Below, piece after piece: positions 18,820-28,143 of a stretch of DNA of 64,000 nt. Below the pieces are notes generated by a model. It saw only the letters and a program-made list of their open reading frames with translations. It did not search any database and was not told the origin of the DNA. This DNA is from an uncultured Lachnospiraceae bacterium. Lineage in GTDB: Bacteria > Bacillota > Clostridia > Lachnospirales > Lachnospiraceae. The stretch's first letter is position 1, and every line of letters starts with the position of its first letter. A program made the translations under genes and the position numbers. Where the stretch lies: contig CAKSBI010000007.1 in NCBI GenBank assembly GCA_934437985.1, positions 1-64,000 on the forward strand, read 5' to 3'.

Positions 18820-20232
18820 TTAATTTTTTAACAAATCTGACAGGTTAAAACATCTGACATCAATCCACATCTGATTAATCTTTTCATTAGTCTCATCATC
18901 AAAATAATTCATTACGGCACATCTTCTTATAACATCAAGTGTCGGATACTGGGCACCAAGTGCCCCATACTCCTGTCCCTGCTCTGCAGTAACGATATAT
19001 TCCCCGCCGGCATTTTCTTCACCCTCAAAAAAATACGATATATCATAATCTATAGTCTCTTCTGCATCATCATCCGCCCCATAATACCAGTTGGCATAAT
19101 CATACATGGTAGAATCCTCACAGCCCGCAATTACTGAGGTGTAACCTATGTAGTACATATTCCTGACAGCATTTTCAGGTATTGACAGATAATTAATAAA
19201 CGCTTCAGCCGCATGCTGCCTGCGCGCATCCTCATTAATGCCGTCTTTCAGCATCACCCATCCGTCAAACCAGAGATTACCGCACTCCCGGGGCACCTCA
19301 TAATATAACTCAACACCATCCTCCGCAGCCTGCTCTATCGTATATACCCCATCACCTGACCACTGGTAATTAGCAAGCACCTTGCCTGTTACCATATCAG
19401 CCTTGCCACTGTCAGTCTCAAGTGAATATGCATTTTCCCTGAACTGGCGCAGTATCTTCTCAACAGACTTAATCTCTTCATCAGATGTGTCATTCATCTC
19501 AAGTGCAAGCTTTTCCTCATAATCATCACTATTAATAAAATTCTCCGAAAGCAGCTTGTCTCTTTTACTTATTGCAAGTGCCGCAAAATACGAATCCCTG
19601 ACATTATCCTTGATTGTAACCCTTCTATAAAATTCCGGGTCTCGTAAGATGTCCCAGTTAGATGCCTGCTCGCGAGTAACGTACTCCGGATTGTATACAA
19701 CACCTGTTGTCCCCCACATATATCCTGCCGAATACTTGCTCCACGCTTCTCCATTTATCCTGTTATTATCAAATATTTTCTTGATATAAGGAGACACACC
19801 CCTTGTGTAATAATTATCCTTATTATCTTTATCAAAAAAATCATCCGAAAACGGAGTAAGCTTATCCTCTGCCATCAGCTTCATGATCATATAATCAGAA
19901 GGACACACAAGGTCAAACTTATCACCTATCGTAAGCTGGTTATACAGGTCTTCATTAGTACCAAAGCACGAATATTCAACCTTTACCTTAACCCCATATT
20001 TTTTGTAGTACCAATCTTCAAATTCCTCATACTCGGGCTTAACCCCAAGAATCCTGCTTCCATTGTCAAGCTCTATCAGCTCATCCCCATCCCAGTCACC
20101 TTCATCAATATATTCCTCCCAGTTACATACACGGAGGACAACTTCATCTCCCGCTTTCTCACCAGAGCACGCCGGCATCAAAAATACGATTACAGATAAT
20201 AGAATCAGAAACTCAATCCTTTTCATTATCAT
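18820..20232 (-). CDS. potD: Polyamine ABC transporter substrate-binding lipoprotein
   Basis: About 470 residues. Signal sequence MKRIEFLILLSVIVFLMPAC with a lipoprotein-like Cys, then VLRVCNWEEYIDEGD, the PotD/PotF opening, SCFGTNEDLYNQLT, and a ligand-cleft region with DLVCPSDYMI and YMWGTTGVVYNPEYV. It is longer than Gram-negative PotD (about 350), with acidic insertions near the N- and C-terminus. It binds extracellular spermidine/putrescine or a related cation for PotABC. ATG 20232 and ATG 20226 both follow AAAGGAG; the start overlaps the end of potC, so translation is probably coupled. Confidence 0.88.
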   Translation of the reverse strand: MIMKRIEFLILLSVIVFLMPACSGEKAGDEVVLRVCNWEEYIDEGDWDGDELIELDNGSRILGVKPEYEEFEDWYYKKYGVKVKVEYSCFGTNEDLYNQLTIGDKFDLVCPSDYMIMKLMAEDKLTPFSDDFFDKDNKDNYYTRGVSPYIKKIFDNNRINGEAWSKYSAGYMWGTTGVVYNPEYVTREQASNWDILRDPEFYRRVTIKDNVRDSYFAALAISKRDKLLSENFINSDDYEEKLALEMNDTSDEEIKSVEKILRQFRENAYSLETDSGKADMVTGKVLANYQWSGDGVYTIEQAAEDGVELYYEVPRECGNLWFDGWVMLKDGINEDARRQHAAEAFINYLSIPENAVRNMYYIGYTSVIAGCEDSTMYDYANWYYGADDDAEETIDYDISYFFEGEENAGGEYIVTAEQGQEYGALGAQYPTLDVIRRCAVMNYFDDETNEKINQMWIDVRCFNLSDLLKN

Positions 20233-21013
20233 AAGTCTCCTTTCCCCCTGCAATATTCATTACTATAACAACAATCACAACCACGGCAAATATAACCGTC
20301 GATAACGCCCATAGCGCTGTCTTGATATTAGTCTGTGCACCCTTTGTCGCATTAACAACATATGTACTTATCGTGTCAAATGTAGCAGGCTTTGTGTATG
20401 TTGCAATAAAATAATCATCAAGTGACAGCGTTACAGCCATAACGAATCCCGACAGTATTCCGGGTATGATCTGTGGCAGGACGACCTTAGTTAATGCCTG
20501 GAACGGAGTCGCACCCATATCAAGTGCAGCTTCATATATGCTGTCGTCCATCTGCTTAAGCTTCGGAACTACTGACAGATATACAAATGGGGCAGACAAA
20601 AGTACATGTCCGATCACAAGCGGAACATAAGTATCCTTGCGCATATTAAGCACAACAATAAGAAATATGCATATTGAAAACCCGGTTACAACATCCGCAT
20701 TGACAACAGGGATCTGGTTCATGCCATCTATAAATGTCTTCGGAAGCTTTTTTGAATAAAATGCTCCTACTGCACCTGTTGTCCCAAGAACAGTAGCAAT
20801 AACAGCCGACACCAGTGCAAGTGTAAATGTACCTATTATAAGCCCGGTAAGTGCCGGCGTAGTAAACAGCGTTTTATAATTCTGTAATGAAAATTCACGA
20901 ATAGAGCCAAGCTGTGGCGATGTTGTAAAGCTGAATACCGCAAGAATCATTATCGGTAAATATATAAACAGCAGAACAAGAATTATCCACGCAATTGAAA
21001 AAAACTTTTTCAA
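20213..21013 (-). CDS. potC: Polyamine ABC transporter permease
   Basis: 266 residues, six TM helices, with the binding-protein-dependent permease EAA loop (EAALDMGATPFQALTKVVLPQIIPGI) that docks the ATPase. Start TTG 21013 overlaps the TGA of potB (TTGA), with GGGAGG eight bases upstream. It forms the translocation pore with PotB. Confidence 0.9.
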   Translation of the reverse strand: MKKFFSIAWIILVLLFIYLPIMILAVFSFTTSPQLGSIREFSLQNYKTLFTTPALTGLIIGTFTLALVSAVIATVLGTTGAVGAFYSKKLPKTFIDGMNQIPVVNADVVTGFSICIFLIVVLNMRKDTYVPLVIGHVLLSAPFVYLSVVPKLKQMDDSIYEAALDMGATPFQALTKVVLPQIIPGILSGFVMAVTLSLDDYFIATYTKPATFDTISTYVVNATKGAQTNIKTALWALSTVIFAVVVIVVIVMNIAGGKETYDNEKD

Positions 21014-21804
21014 AGCACTGCCCTCCCACCTACAGAGTCAGCCTCTGTAAATCTATTAGTTAACAATGTTGCAGCGAATACTATAACAAGCAGAACTATG
21101 GAGATCATTGAACCTCTGTTCCAGTTATACGCACTAAAATAACTTCCAATAAGACTTCCCATTATATACGTACTGTTGTAAAGCATATCAAGTATTACAT
21201 AATTGGTCATTGCCGGAAGGAATACCATCATTATCCCACTTATTATTCCCGGCACGGACATCGGCAGAGTAATCTTCAAAAATGTTACCACCGGATCAGC
21301 TCCAAGATCTGCCGCCGCCTCCGCAAGACTTTTGTCCATTTTAATAAGTGTTGTGTATAATGGCAGTATCATAAACGGAAGGAAATCATACGTCTGGCCT
21401 ATTACAGTGTTAATAAACGGATAATAAGCAAGATTGCCCTCTATAAAACTAAGCACCTCCTTAAGTGCCGTAAGCCTGAGGGTAAAGTTAATCCACATCG
21501 GGATAATAAACAGAAGAAGTAATATATTTTTTCTGCGCATTTTTGAATTGGCAAGTATATACGCTACAGGATATGCCATAAGCAGGCATACTATTGTCAC
21601 TGTAGCTGCGATAACTATACTGTAAAGCAGCGTTCCAATTGTATTACCCGACGTAAAAAAGCTGACAAGATTGTCAAAGGATATATGCCCTGTTCCATCC
21701 GTAAATGCATAATAGAGCACGACTATAACAGGTGCTACAACGAACAGTATCAAAAATAATGCGTAGGGTATACACAGGTTTTTTCTTGAAAAATGTATCT
21801 GCAT
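21010..21804 (-). CDS. potB: Polyamine ABC transporter permease
   Basis: 264 residues, six TM helices, EAA loop EAAADLGADPVVTFLKITLPMSVPGI. The in-frame ATG at 21804 lies nine bases after GGAGG, which overlaps the last codons of potA; an out-of-frame ATG closer to the SD is ignored. It pairs with PotC. Confidence 0.9.
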   Translation of the reverse strand: MQIHFSRKNLCIPYALFLILFVVAPVIVVLYYAFTDGTGHISFDNLVSFFTSGNTIGTLLYSIVIAATVTIVCLLMAYPVAYILANSKMRRKNILLLLFIIPMWINFTLRLTALKEVLSFIEGNLAYYPFINTVIGQTYDFLPFMILPLYTTLIKMDKSLAEAAADLGADPVVTFLKITLPMSVPGIISGIMMVFLPAMTNYVILDMLYNSTYIMGSLIGSYFSAYNWNRGSMISIVLLVIVFAATLLTNRFTEADSVGGRAVL

Positions 21805-21808
21805 TGCA

Positions 21809-23260
21809 TTATACCTCCATATCACATAGCGAAAGCTTAATCGAATCACGAGGTATAACAATACTTACATAGTCATTCTCATTCCACAGATATTCATCAT
21901 TAAGCACATAATCGTATCCGCTCTTCGTCTTAATAAGATAATGGTAATGGTCTCCCTTATATATAAGGTTGTTGATGTGTCCGCATACACCACCCTCATT
22001 TTCATCATCACTCATTGTAAGGTCTGCAACCGGTATCTCAACCTTTACATCCGTTCCTGCAATATCAATGATCTCTCCATCCGCATCCACAAGGTTGCCG
22101 TACTCATCAATAACTGAACCCGGATACAACATCGTAATATCACAGTCAAATTCACCGTCACCAAACTCAACCGTATTACGTTTTGTGATAACACCATCAA
22201 AACGGTTAACCGGCTTACCGCTTGGCATACAGTGAATTGCATCAGGCTCAATATACATGCATACGGTATCACCGGCTTCAGCAGCCTTTGTCCTCTGGAT
22301 GATAATCTCATTTTTGCCGCACTGTACAGTAATCTCATAATGTATTCCCTTGAATATTACAGATATAACCTCTCCCGTAAGCTGTCCCTCACCATCCGGG
22401 ACTATAACTATATCCTCCGGCCTTACGACAACATCAACCCGTGTATCTTTCGGGTAATTATCAAGGCACTCAAATTCCCTGTCACAGTAGGTAACCTTAA
22501 GCGGACCTGTCATTACACCGTTAAATATATTAGATTCGCCGATAAAATCTGCCACAAAAGCGTTGCTTGGTTCATTATATATCTTCTCAGGAGTTCCAAT
22601 CTGCTGTATATGTCCGTTGGCCATTACTACAACCTTATCAGACATTGTAAGCGCCTCCTCCTGGTCATGGGTTACATAGATAAATGTTATCCCAAGGCTT
22701 TCATGCATCTGCTTAAGTTCAAGCTGCATCTCTTTTCTCATCTTAAGGTCAAGGGCTCCAAGCGGTTCATCAAGAAGCAGTATCTCAGGTTCATTTACGA
22801 TAGCCCTTGCAATCGCAATCCTCTGCTGCTGTCCACCTGACAAGGTTGAAACCTTTCTTTTCTCGAAGCCCTCCATATCAACAACATCAAGCACCTTCGC
22901 AACCTTGATATCTATCTCAGTTCCGGTAAGCTTTTTAAGCTTAAGCCCAAATGCAATATTTTCATATACATTCAAATGTGGAAACAGGGCATATCTCTGA
23001 AAAACAGTATTGATTGACCTCTTATAGGGAGGCATAGTACTGATATCTTCACCATTAAGAAGTATCTGCCCTTCCGTAGGTATCTCAAATCCCGCTATCA
23101 TTCTGAGAGTTGTAGTCTTACCGCATCCTGATGGGCCAAGCAGTGTAACGAATTCCCCACGTTTTACGGTAAGATTAATATCCTCAACAACAGCTTCACC
23201 ATCAAAACATTTTCTAATACCCTTAAGCTCAATAATATTGTTTTCCATCTCTTTGTTCAT
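21809..23260 (-). CDS. potA: Polyamine ABC transporter ATPase with two TOBE-like regions
   Basis: 483 residues, over 100 longer than usual PotA. ABC domain with Walker A GPSGCGKTT, Q-loop, signature LSGGQQQR, Walker B ILLLDEPLG and the H-loop THDQEEA. The C-terminal part holds one TOBE-like region (GEVISVIFKGIHYEITV) and then, after an acidic insertion, a second similar strand pattern (GHINNLIYKGDHYHYLIKT). TOBE domains sense ligand or regulator, so the doubled tail may add regulation. ATG 23260 follows GGAAGGG by eight bases. It lies 25 bases after mraY. Confidence 0.9.
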   Translation of the reverse strand: MNKEMENNIIELKGIRKCFDGEAVVEDINLTVKRGEFVTLLGPSGCGKTTTLRMIAGFEIPTEGQILLNGEDISTMPPYKRSINTVFQRYALFPHLNVYENIAFGLKLKKLTGTEIDIKVAKVLDVVDMEGFEKRKVSTLSGGQQQRIAIARAIVNEPEILLLDEPLGALDLKMRKEMQLELKQMHESLGITFIYVTHDQEEALTMSDKVVVMANGHIQQIGTPEKIYNEPSNAFVADFIGESNIFNGVMTGPLKVTYCDREFECLDNYPKDTRVDVVVRPEDIVIVPDGEGQLTGEVISVIFKGIHYEITVQCGKNEIIIQRTKAAEAGDTVCMYIEPDAIHCMPSGKPVNRFDGVITKRNTVEFGDGEFDCDITMLYPGSVIDEYGNLVDADGEIIDIAGTDVKVEIPVADLTMSDDENEGGVCGHINNLIYKGDHYHYLIKTKSGYDYVLNDEYLWNENDYVSIVIPRDSIKLSLCDMEV

Positions 23261-23285
23261 TTCATATCCCTTCCGTATTATATAC

Positions 23286-24266
23286 TCACATTCTTCCACT
23301 ATTAATAACATATATCATATATATTGCTGCAACAGATATAATTATCTGGATTATCGCAAACCTGAACACTGTCTGTGTATTGGACCATCCGTCAACCTTA
23401 CGCACCTGGTCATGGAGCGGGGTCCTTGTATTCTTAAGAATATGAATCTTAAGGAATCTCAGCAGAAATACTTTGATAAGTCCAAGTCCGCCATCAAGTA
23501 TAAGTACAGCTGCAACAAAAAGATACATTACAGGACTTCCGGTCTTGAGTATTGCGATAGCAATAAAGAGTCCCATTGCCCTTGAACCCGCATCACCCAT
23601 AAGAAGCCTGCTTGGCGTTGCATTATACCACAGATAACCAAGTATACACACTACGAACAGTAATATTATGTAATTCATATCACTGCCGGTGCCAAGAATC
23701 TGGTTAAGCACATATATCGACATTACGGTTATAATTGCAAGTGTTCCCGAAAGACCATCCACACCATCTGCACAGTTAGTCACATTGATAGATGCCCACA
23801 CAAGAACAACGATAAGAATTCCATACATGATCACTGGAATTGTAACCTTCACATCAAGCATTGCAAAATACACAGTGTTATCATTATATTTCAGATAGGA
23901 TATTGCCACTACAATGGCAATAAGCAGGTCTAAAAATCCCTTCTTATATTCACCCCACGGTGCCTTAGCCGCATCATCAAGAAATCCTGTCATCATTGCA
24001 GCGAACAACAGGATAAGATATATCACAATCTCCATCTTAATATCACCAAACAGCAGCACGCTTCCAAGAAATACCAGTATAAATATAAAGCCCGCTCCCC
24101 TAGGCTTTCCTGCCGAAAGCTTACCGTCGTGCGCAAAATCCCTTCCAATATCCTTCGGAAGATATTGATTGAACTTGCCAATAAAAAAACACGTTGCAAG
24201 AAATGCAAACATAATCCCTATAAATGCGACTAATGGAATGTTACTTCCCGAAATGTAATTAAACAC
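23286..24266 (-). CDS. mraY: Phospho-N-acetylmuramoyl-pentapeptide-transferase (MraY family)
   Basis: 326 residues, about ten TM helices. Family motifs: GFLDDAAK (catalytic Asp pair), NCADGVDGLSG, NATPSRLLMGDAGSRAMG and TPLHDQVRK, equivalent to the MraY HHHxE loop. MraY moves phospho-MurNAc-pentapeptide to undecaprenyl phosphate to make lipid I. Start is GTG 24266 with GAGAGG upstream. Other mur genes are not adjacent; it heads the pot operon instead. The divergent first motif (GKPRGAGF) and the location leave room for a related UndP sugar-phosphate transferase. Confidence 0.78.
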   Translation of the reverse strand: MFNYISGSNIPLVAFIGIMFAFLATCFFIGKFNQYLPKDIGRDFAHDGKLSAGKPRGAGFIFILVFLGSVLLFGDIKMEIVIYLILLFAAMMTGFLDDAAKAPWGEYKKGFLDLLIAIVVAISYLKYNDNTVYFAMLDVKVTIPVIMYGILIVVLVWASINVTNCADGVDGLSGTLAIITVMSIYVLNQILGTGSDMNYIILLFVVCILGYLWYNATPSRLLMGDAGSRAMGLFIAIAILKTGSPVMYLFVAAVLILDGGLGLIKVFLLRFLKIHILKNTRTPLHDQVRKVDGWSNTQTVFRFAIIQIIISVAAIYMIYVINSGRM

Positions 24267-24365
24267 AATATTACCTCTCTTCTACTAATATTTGATCACC
24301 CATTTTTACTAGTCTATATTATATAATTCCCTGTCAAATGTAAATATGTTTATCTGTTTTTACGT

Positions 24366-24407
24366 AAAAAAATACGCCCTATATACTTTATTCGTATATA
24401 AGGCGCA
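24366..24407 (-). terminator. Rho-independent terminator
   Basis: Minus strand TGCGCCTTATATAC and GTATATAGGGCGTA form a stem followed by a T7 run; it ends the secreted Ig/CBM-like gene. Confidence 0.8.
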
Positions 24408-24447
24408 TTAGTAGTTATATTAAACTATAATTTGAATCTTTTATTAA

Positions 24448-26109
24448 TCATTCAACAGATGCAGCAGCCCCAACCTTCTCAAGAATTACCTTCTTAATTG
24501 TAAGCGTTGAGAACTTATTACCATATGAATCTACTTTAATAAGCACACTATTTGATGGTCCTGTTGCGGTCATTACTCCTTCAAATGAAGTCTTAGCTTT
24601 TTCATCCTTATTTAACTGGTTTGATGAAGCTACATCAACACCATTTGTAAGGTATGCACGAGCTGACTTACTTGTTCCATCACATTCGTAAACCAACTTA
24701 ATCTTGAATGAATCACCTTCCTTGCATTCAGCCGGGAGCGGAATGAACACTCCGTCAAATGCGTCTGCCGTAAATGTTACCGAACCATCATCGTTAATCT
24801 GCTGTGTTGAGCCATTAGCATTAAACTTAACTGTCTTAAGATCAAGTCCTGCCGGCTCATCCGGATCAACATCAATTGCACCACCGGTCACTTCACCTGT
24901 TCCCGGATTATCTGTTGTAGAACCAACCGGCTCGCCATTAATAGCAGTTACATAGATATTCTTAACAATAAGTCCATTGATATTCTGTCCGATAACTCCC
25001 TTAAGTACGAACTTAGAGAAATCACTTACACCATCTGTCTTAGTATCATCCTGACTTGTTCCTGCCTTAAGGTTAAATGTTACGTCAAACTTGCCTGTTG
25101 TTGCATCTGCACCAAGAAGCATCTGGTTAAGCTTTGTCTTACCATTAGTTGATTCTCCGCTTGCTCCTACAATCTCAGCACCTATTGCACCATCCTCGCC
25201 AGCTTCATAGCAGGCAGGATACTGATGTTCACCCATATCACGGCCCTCATCAATTGTCTTGCAGAGCTCGACCGGTGTACATCCACCGCTTCCGTCTTTA
25301 CCAATCCAGAATCTTACGATATTATCACCCTTGAATACACCCTGTACACGGAATGATACTACATCACCTACATTAACCTTAACGTTCTCTGGCATAGCCC
25401 ATGCTCCATGTGTCTGGTTCTCAGGATCATTAACCTCTACATAATCCTTATCAGCCATATACTTTGAGTTACCCTCAATCATTGCATAAGATGCATTATC
25501 AATCCTTACACCATCTGCCTTCTCAAAATCAAGATTATCAGCAGGCATCTGTGTAGGCTCCGGAGTCTTGGTTGGCCTTGGAGTCTTGCTTGGCTTAGGA
25601 GTCTTGTTAGGATCCTCTGTTGGTGCTGCAGGCTTAGTTGGCTCTGTTGAATTACTTGGTGATGATGAGGCAGCTGCTGATGCAGATGCTGACGCCTTTG
25701 CTGATGCAGCAGGTGTATTGGCTGTTCCTGCCGGAGCATTAGTAGCTTCTGCAGCACCGGCCTTCTTAACTGTAACCTTACATGTGGCCTTATAGCTCTT
25801 CTTACCTGCCTTGATCACTGCTTTGATCTTCGCGGTACCCTTTTTAACACCCTTGACAGTTGCTGATGCCTTGGCACCTTTCTTAACCTGCTTTGTAATC
25901 TTAGCAACCTTCTTGTTACTTGTTGACCACTTTACAGTTGTCTTCTTAGTTGCATTCTTAACCTTAACAACTACTTTTTTGCCAACCTCTACCGAGGTCT
26001 TCTTGGCAATTGACGGCTTCTTGGCAGCATCTGCATTGTTAGCAGGGGCTGCTGTAACTACCATTGCTGCCGCAAGAGCAATAGCAATACTCTTTTTCAT
26101 AAGCTTCAT
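24448..26109 (-). CDS. Secreted protein: Ig-like (Big_2) domain plus two carbohydrate-binding-like modules
   Basis: 553 residues. Signal peptide ending ANNADA, lysine-rich Ig-like domain (about 30-118; VKWSTSNKKVAKIT, GTAKIKAVIKAG), a low-complexity Ala/Ser/Pro/Thr linker to about 190, then two beta-sandwich-like modules (about 195-400 and 425-545) with the look of CBM4/9-type or CBM-like domains (VKVNVGDVVSFRVQGVF). No catalytic motif is seen. GGGAGG lies eight bases before ATG. The Ig module resembles the C-terminal module of the secreted GH127 at 32315-35530. The glycan bound is unknown. Confidence 0.75.
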   Translation of the reverse strand: MKLMKKSIAIALAAAMVVTAAPANNADAAKKPSIAKKTSVEVGKKVVVKVKNATKKTTVKWSTSNKKVAKITKQVKKGAKASATVKGVKKGTAKIKAVIKAGKKSYKATCKVTVKKAGAAEATNAPAGTANTPAASAKASASASAAASSSPSNSTEPTKPAAPTEDPNKTPKPSKTPRPTKTPEPTQMPADNLDFEKADGVRIDNASYAMIEGNSKYMADKDYVEVNDPENQTHGAWAMPENVKVNVGDVVSFRVQGVFKGDNIVRFWIGKDGSGGCTPVELCKTIDEGRDMGEHQYPACYEAGEDGAIGAEIVGASGESTNGKTKLNQMLLGADATTGKFDVTFNLKAGTSQDDTKTDGVSDFSKFVLKGVIGQNINGLIVKNIYVTAINGEPVGSTTDNPGTGEVTGGAIDVDPDEPAGLDLKTVKFNANGSTQQINDDGSVTFTADAFDGVFIPLPAECKEGDSFKIKLVYECDGTSKSARAYLTNGVDVASSNQLNKDEKAKTSFEGVMTATGPSNSVLIKVDSYGNKFSTLTIKKVILEKVGAAASVE

Positions 26110-26313
26110 TTTATTATCCTCCCCTTATTGTTTTTGTGGAAAACATACAATACATCTTATTATCCCACGATATCTCCATAATACCACCTTAATCAATTAA
26201 GTCATATTGTAAATCAGTGAATCTACATTGCAAATATTTACTTTAGTCAGTAAATGCGTCAGATACCAAAAGACAGATAAAAAGAAAAACAAAGACCGGA
26301 TACACGTTCCTTC

Positions 26314-26347
26314 ATGCTTCAAATAAAAAAATGCTTCAAATAAAAAA
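26314..26347. repeat. Tandem 17-bp repeat
   Basis: ATGCTTCAAATAAAAAA twice head to tail, directly abutting the 3' end of the first tRNA-Gly. On the minus strand it puts T7 right after the tRNA, possibly as a terminator. Confidence 0.8.
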
Positions 26348-26418
26348 AGCGGGTGATGGGAATCGAACCCACGTACCTAGCTTGGAAGGCTAGTGTTCTA
26401 CCATTGAACTACACCCGC
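26348..26418 (-). tRNA. tRNA-Gly (anticodon UCC), copy 1
   Basis: 71-base cloverleaf; acceptor GCGGGTG/CACCCGC, anticodon loop CTTCCAA, T-loop GGTTCGATTCC, discriminator U. CCA is not encoded. Identical in sequence to copy 2. Confidence 0.97.
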
Positions 26419-26536
26419 ATAATCTTGTACTGATAACCTGTTAAAAAGTACATGAATTATTAAATTATACTAATATTAAACAAATATAATAATATTAAAC
26501 AAACCATATAGAATAATAACTATATTATATTAAAAA

Positions 26537-26611
26537 TCGGGGTGACAGGATTCGAACCTGCGACCTCTTGATCCCAAATCAAGCACTCTAGCCAAACTGA
26601 GCCACACCCCG
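26537..26611 (-). tRNA. tRNA-Pro (anticodon UGG), copy 1
   Basis: 75-base cloverleaf; acceptor CGGGGTG/CACCCCG, anticodon loop TTTGGGA, T-loop GGTTCGAATCC, discriminator A, no encoded CCA. Identical to copy 2. Confidence 0.97.
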
Positions 26612-26666
26612 TTATTCCTTCGGAGACCAGCCCTTACCGGTTTTCCTGTGACATACCCAAAAACAA

Positions 26667-26737
26667 AGCGGGTGATGGGAATCGAACCCACGTACCTAGC
26701 TTGGAAGGCTAGTGTTCTACCATTGAACTACACCCGC
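26667..26737 (-). tRNA. tRNA-Gly (anticodon UCC), copy 2
   Basis: Same sequence as the gene at 26348-26418; cotranscribed in the order Pro-Gly-Pro-Gly on the minus strand. Confidence 0.97.
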
Positions 26738-26770
26738 ATGATACCATAACAATAACATGCTATATTAAAG

Positions 26771-26845
26771 TCGGGGTGACAGGATTCGAACCTGCGACCT
26801 CTTGATCCCAAATCAAGCACTCTAGCCAAACTGAGCCACACCCCG
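26771..26845 (-). tRNA. tRNA-Pro (anticodon UGG), copy 2
   Basis: Same sequence as the gene at 26537-26611 and first in the tRNA transcript. The flanks 5' of both Pro copies are also similar (GACCAGCCCTTACCGG against GGCCAGTTTCTTACTGG), pointing to a segmental duplication. Confidence 0.97.
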
Positions 26846-26895
26846 TCTTACTGTCGGTGGCCAGTTTCTTACTGGCTTTCCGTGACGCAAGACAT

Positions 26896-26924
26896 ATATT
26901 ACATCACTCCCGGCAGTTTGTCAA
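26896..26924 (-). promoter_or_regulatory. Promoter of the tRNA cluster
   Basis: Minus strand TTGACA (26919-26924), 17-base spacer, TAATAT (26896-26901), preceded by an A-rich stretch AAAAAAAGG shared with the promoter at 30-58. Confidence 0.75.
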
Positions 26925-26995
26925 CACCTTTTTTTAATTTTCTATACCAATTTCTATGCCATATATGCCTTTCATTGTGGCTGCCACCGTAGCCA

Positions 26996-28069
26996 TCAGG
27001 CTGTCCGGCTGTATTGTGCAATTATGCCTTCAAGCTTTTCCATAAACTCTGCCATCTCTTCATCAGTCCCGATGGTAATCCTCAGGTAATTATCAATGCG
27101 CGGGGAATTAAAGTATCTTACGTATATGCCCTGTGCACGCAGTTCCTCAAATATATATTTTGCCGGAACGGTCTTATGGCTTGCAAACAGGAAGTTAGTT
27201 CCCGAAGCAGGCATTGCAAAGCCCAATTTTTCAAGTGCTGCTTTAGTCTCATTTCTTGTAGATACCACTTTATTAATTGTTGACCTGAAATATTCTTCAT
27301 CCTTAACAGCTTCCGTTCCGAGAATTATCGAAGGCATATTCATCGTATAGGAATTGTAGGATAATTTAACACTCTTAAGCGCATTGATAAGCTCCACATT
27401 ACCTACCGCATAACCTATCCTGAGACCTGCCATTGACCTGGACTTTGAAAATGTACGCACAACGAGTACGTTATCATATTTATCCACAAGCGAAAGTGCG
27501 CTCTCCCCTGCAAAGTCTATATAAGCCTCATCTATTATTACAACCGATGCCGGATTAGCCTTAACTACCTTTTCAAGTGCTTCTACAGGCTCATATATCG
27601 ATGTCGGTGCATTAGGATTAGCAATAACAATCCCGCCATTCTGCCTGGTATAATCATCAAAGTCTATCCTGAAATCATCTTTAAGCGGAACAGTCTCATA
27701 AGGAATCCTGAACAGCCCCGCCCAGACCTTATAAAATGAGTATGTAATATCCGGGAATAATACCGGCTTGTCCGAGTTAAAAAATGTAAGGAATGACATT
27801 GCCAGAACATCATCAGAGCCTACCCCTACAAACACCTGCCCTTCCTTTACGCCATGATAAGCTGCAAGTCCTGCTGAGAGCATATGTACATCCGGATCAG
27901 GATACAGCCTGAACTTTTCCGTATCCATTCCTGCCGCAAGCTTTGCAACTTCAGGTGCAGGCGGATAGGGATTCTCATTAGTATTAAGCTTTATAACTCT
28001 GCCATCCTGTGGCTGTTCTCCCGGCACATACGGTTCTGTAGCACGGAGATTTGACTTCCATTCCAACAT
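26996..28069 (-). CDS. hisC: Histidinol-phosphate aminotransferase
   Basis: 357 residues, PLP-dependent fold type I. N-terminus with RVIKLNTNENPYPPAPEV, the HisC signature; PLP lysine in VVRTFSKSRSMAGLRIGYAVG; NPNAPTS and IIDEAYIDF upstream of it; C-terminal Arg in YLRITIG. It converts imidazole-acetol phosphate and glutamate to histidinol phosphate. The start ATG 28069 follows GGAAGGAG by seven bases. No other his gene is near; it is probably cotranscribed with the aminotransferase upstream. Confidence 0.9.
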   Translation of the reverse strand: MLEWKSNLRATEPYVPGEQPQDGRVIKLNTNENPYPPAPEVAKLAAGMDTEKFRLYPDPDVHMLSAGLAAYHGVKEGQVFVGVGSDDVLAMSFLTFFNSDKPVLFPDITYSFYKVWAGLFRIPYETVPLKDDFRIDFDDYTRQNGGIVIANPNAPTSIYEPVEALEKVVKANPASVVIIDEAYIDFAGESALSLVDKYDNVLVVRTFSKSRSMAGLRIGYAVGNVELINALKSVKLSYNSYTMNMPSIILGTEAVKDEEYFRSTINKVVSTRNETKAALEKLGFAMPASGTNFLFASHKTVPAKYIFEELRAQGIYVRYFNSPRIDNYLRITIGTDEEMAEFMEKLEGIIAQYSRTA

Positions 28070-28143
28070 ATTAAAACTCCTTCCAGGGTCAGTTATTGTA
28101 TTCAATGTTCTGTCACAAATGTATATACATCTGTCTGCACGCG

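Noticed and set aside
24448..26109. A long alternate frame in the low-complexity linker (25506-25757 and others)
   Set aside because: Repetitive codons open several frames; no SD and no family match.
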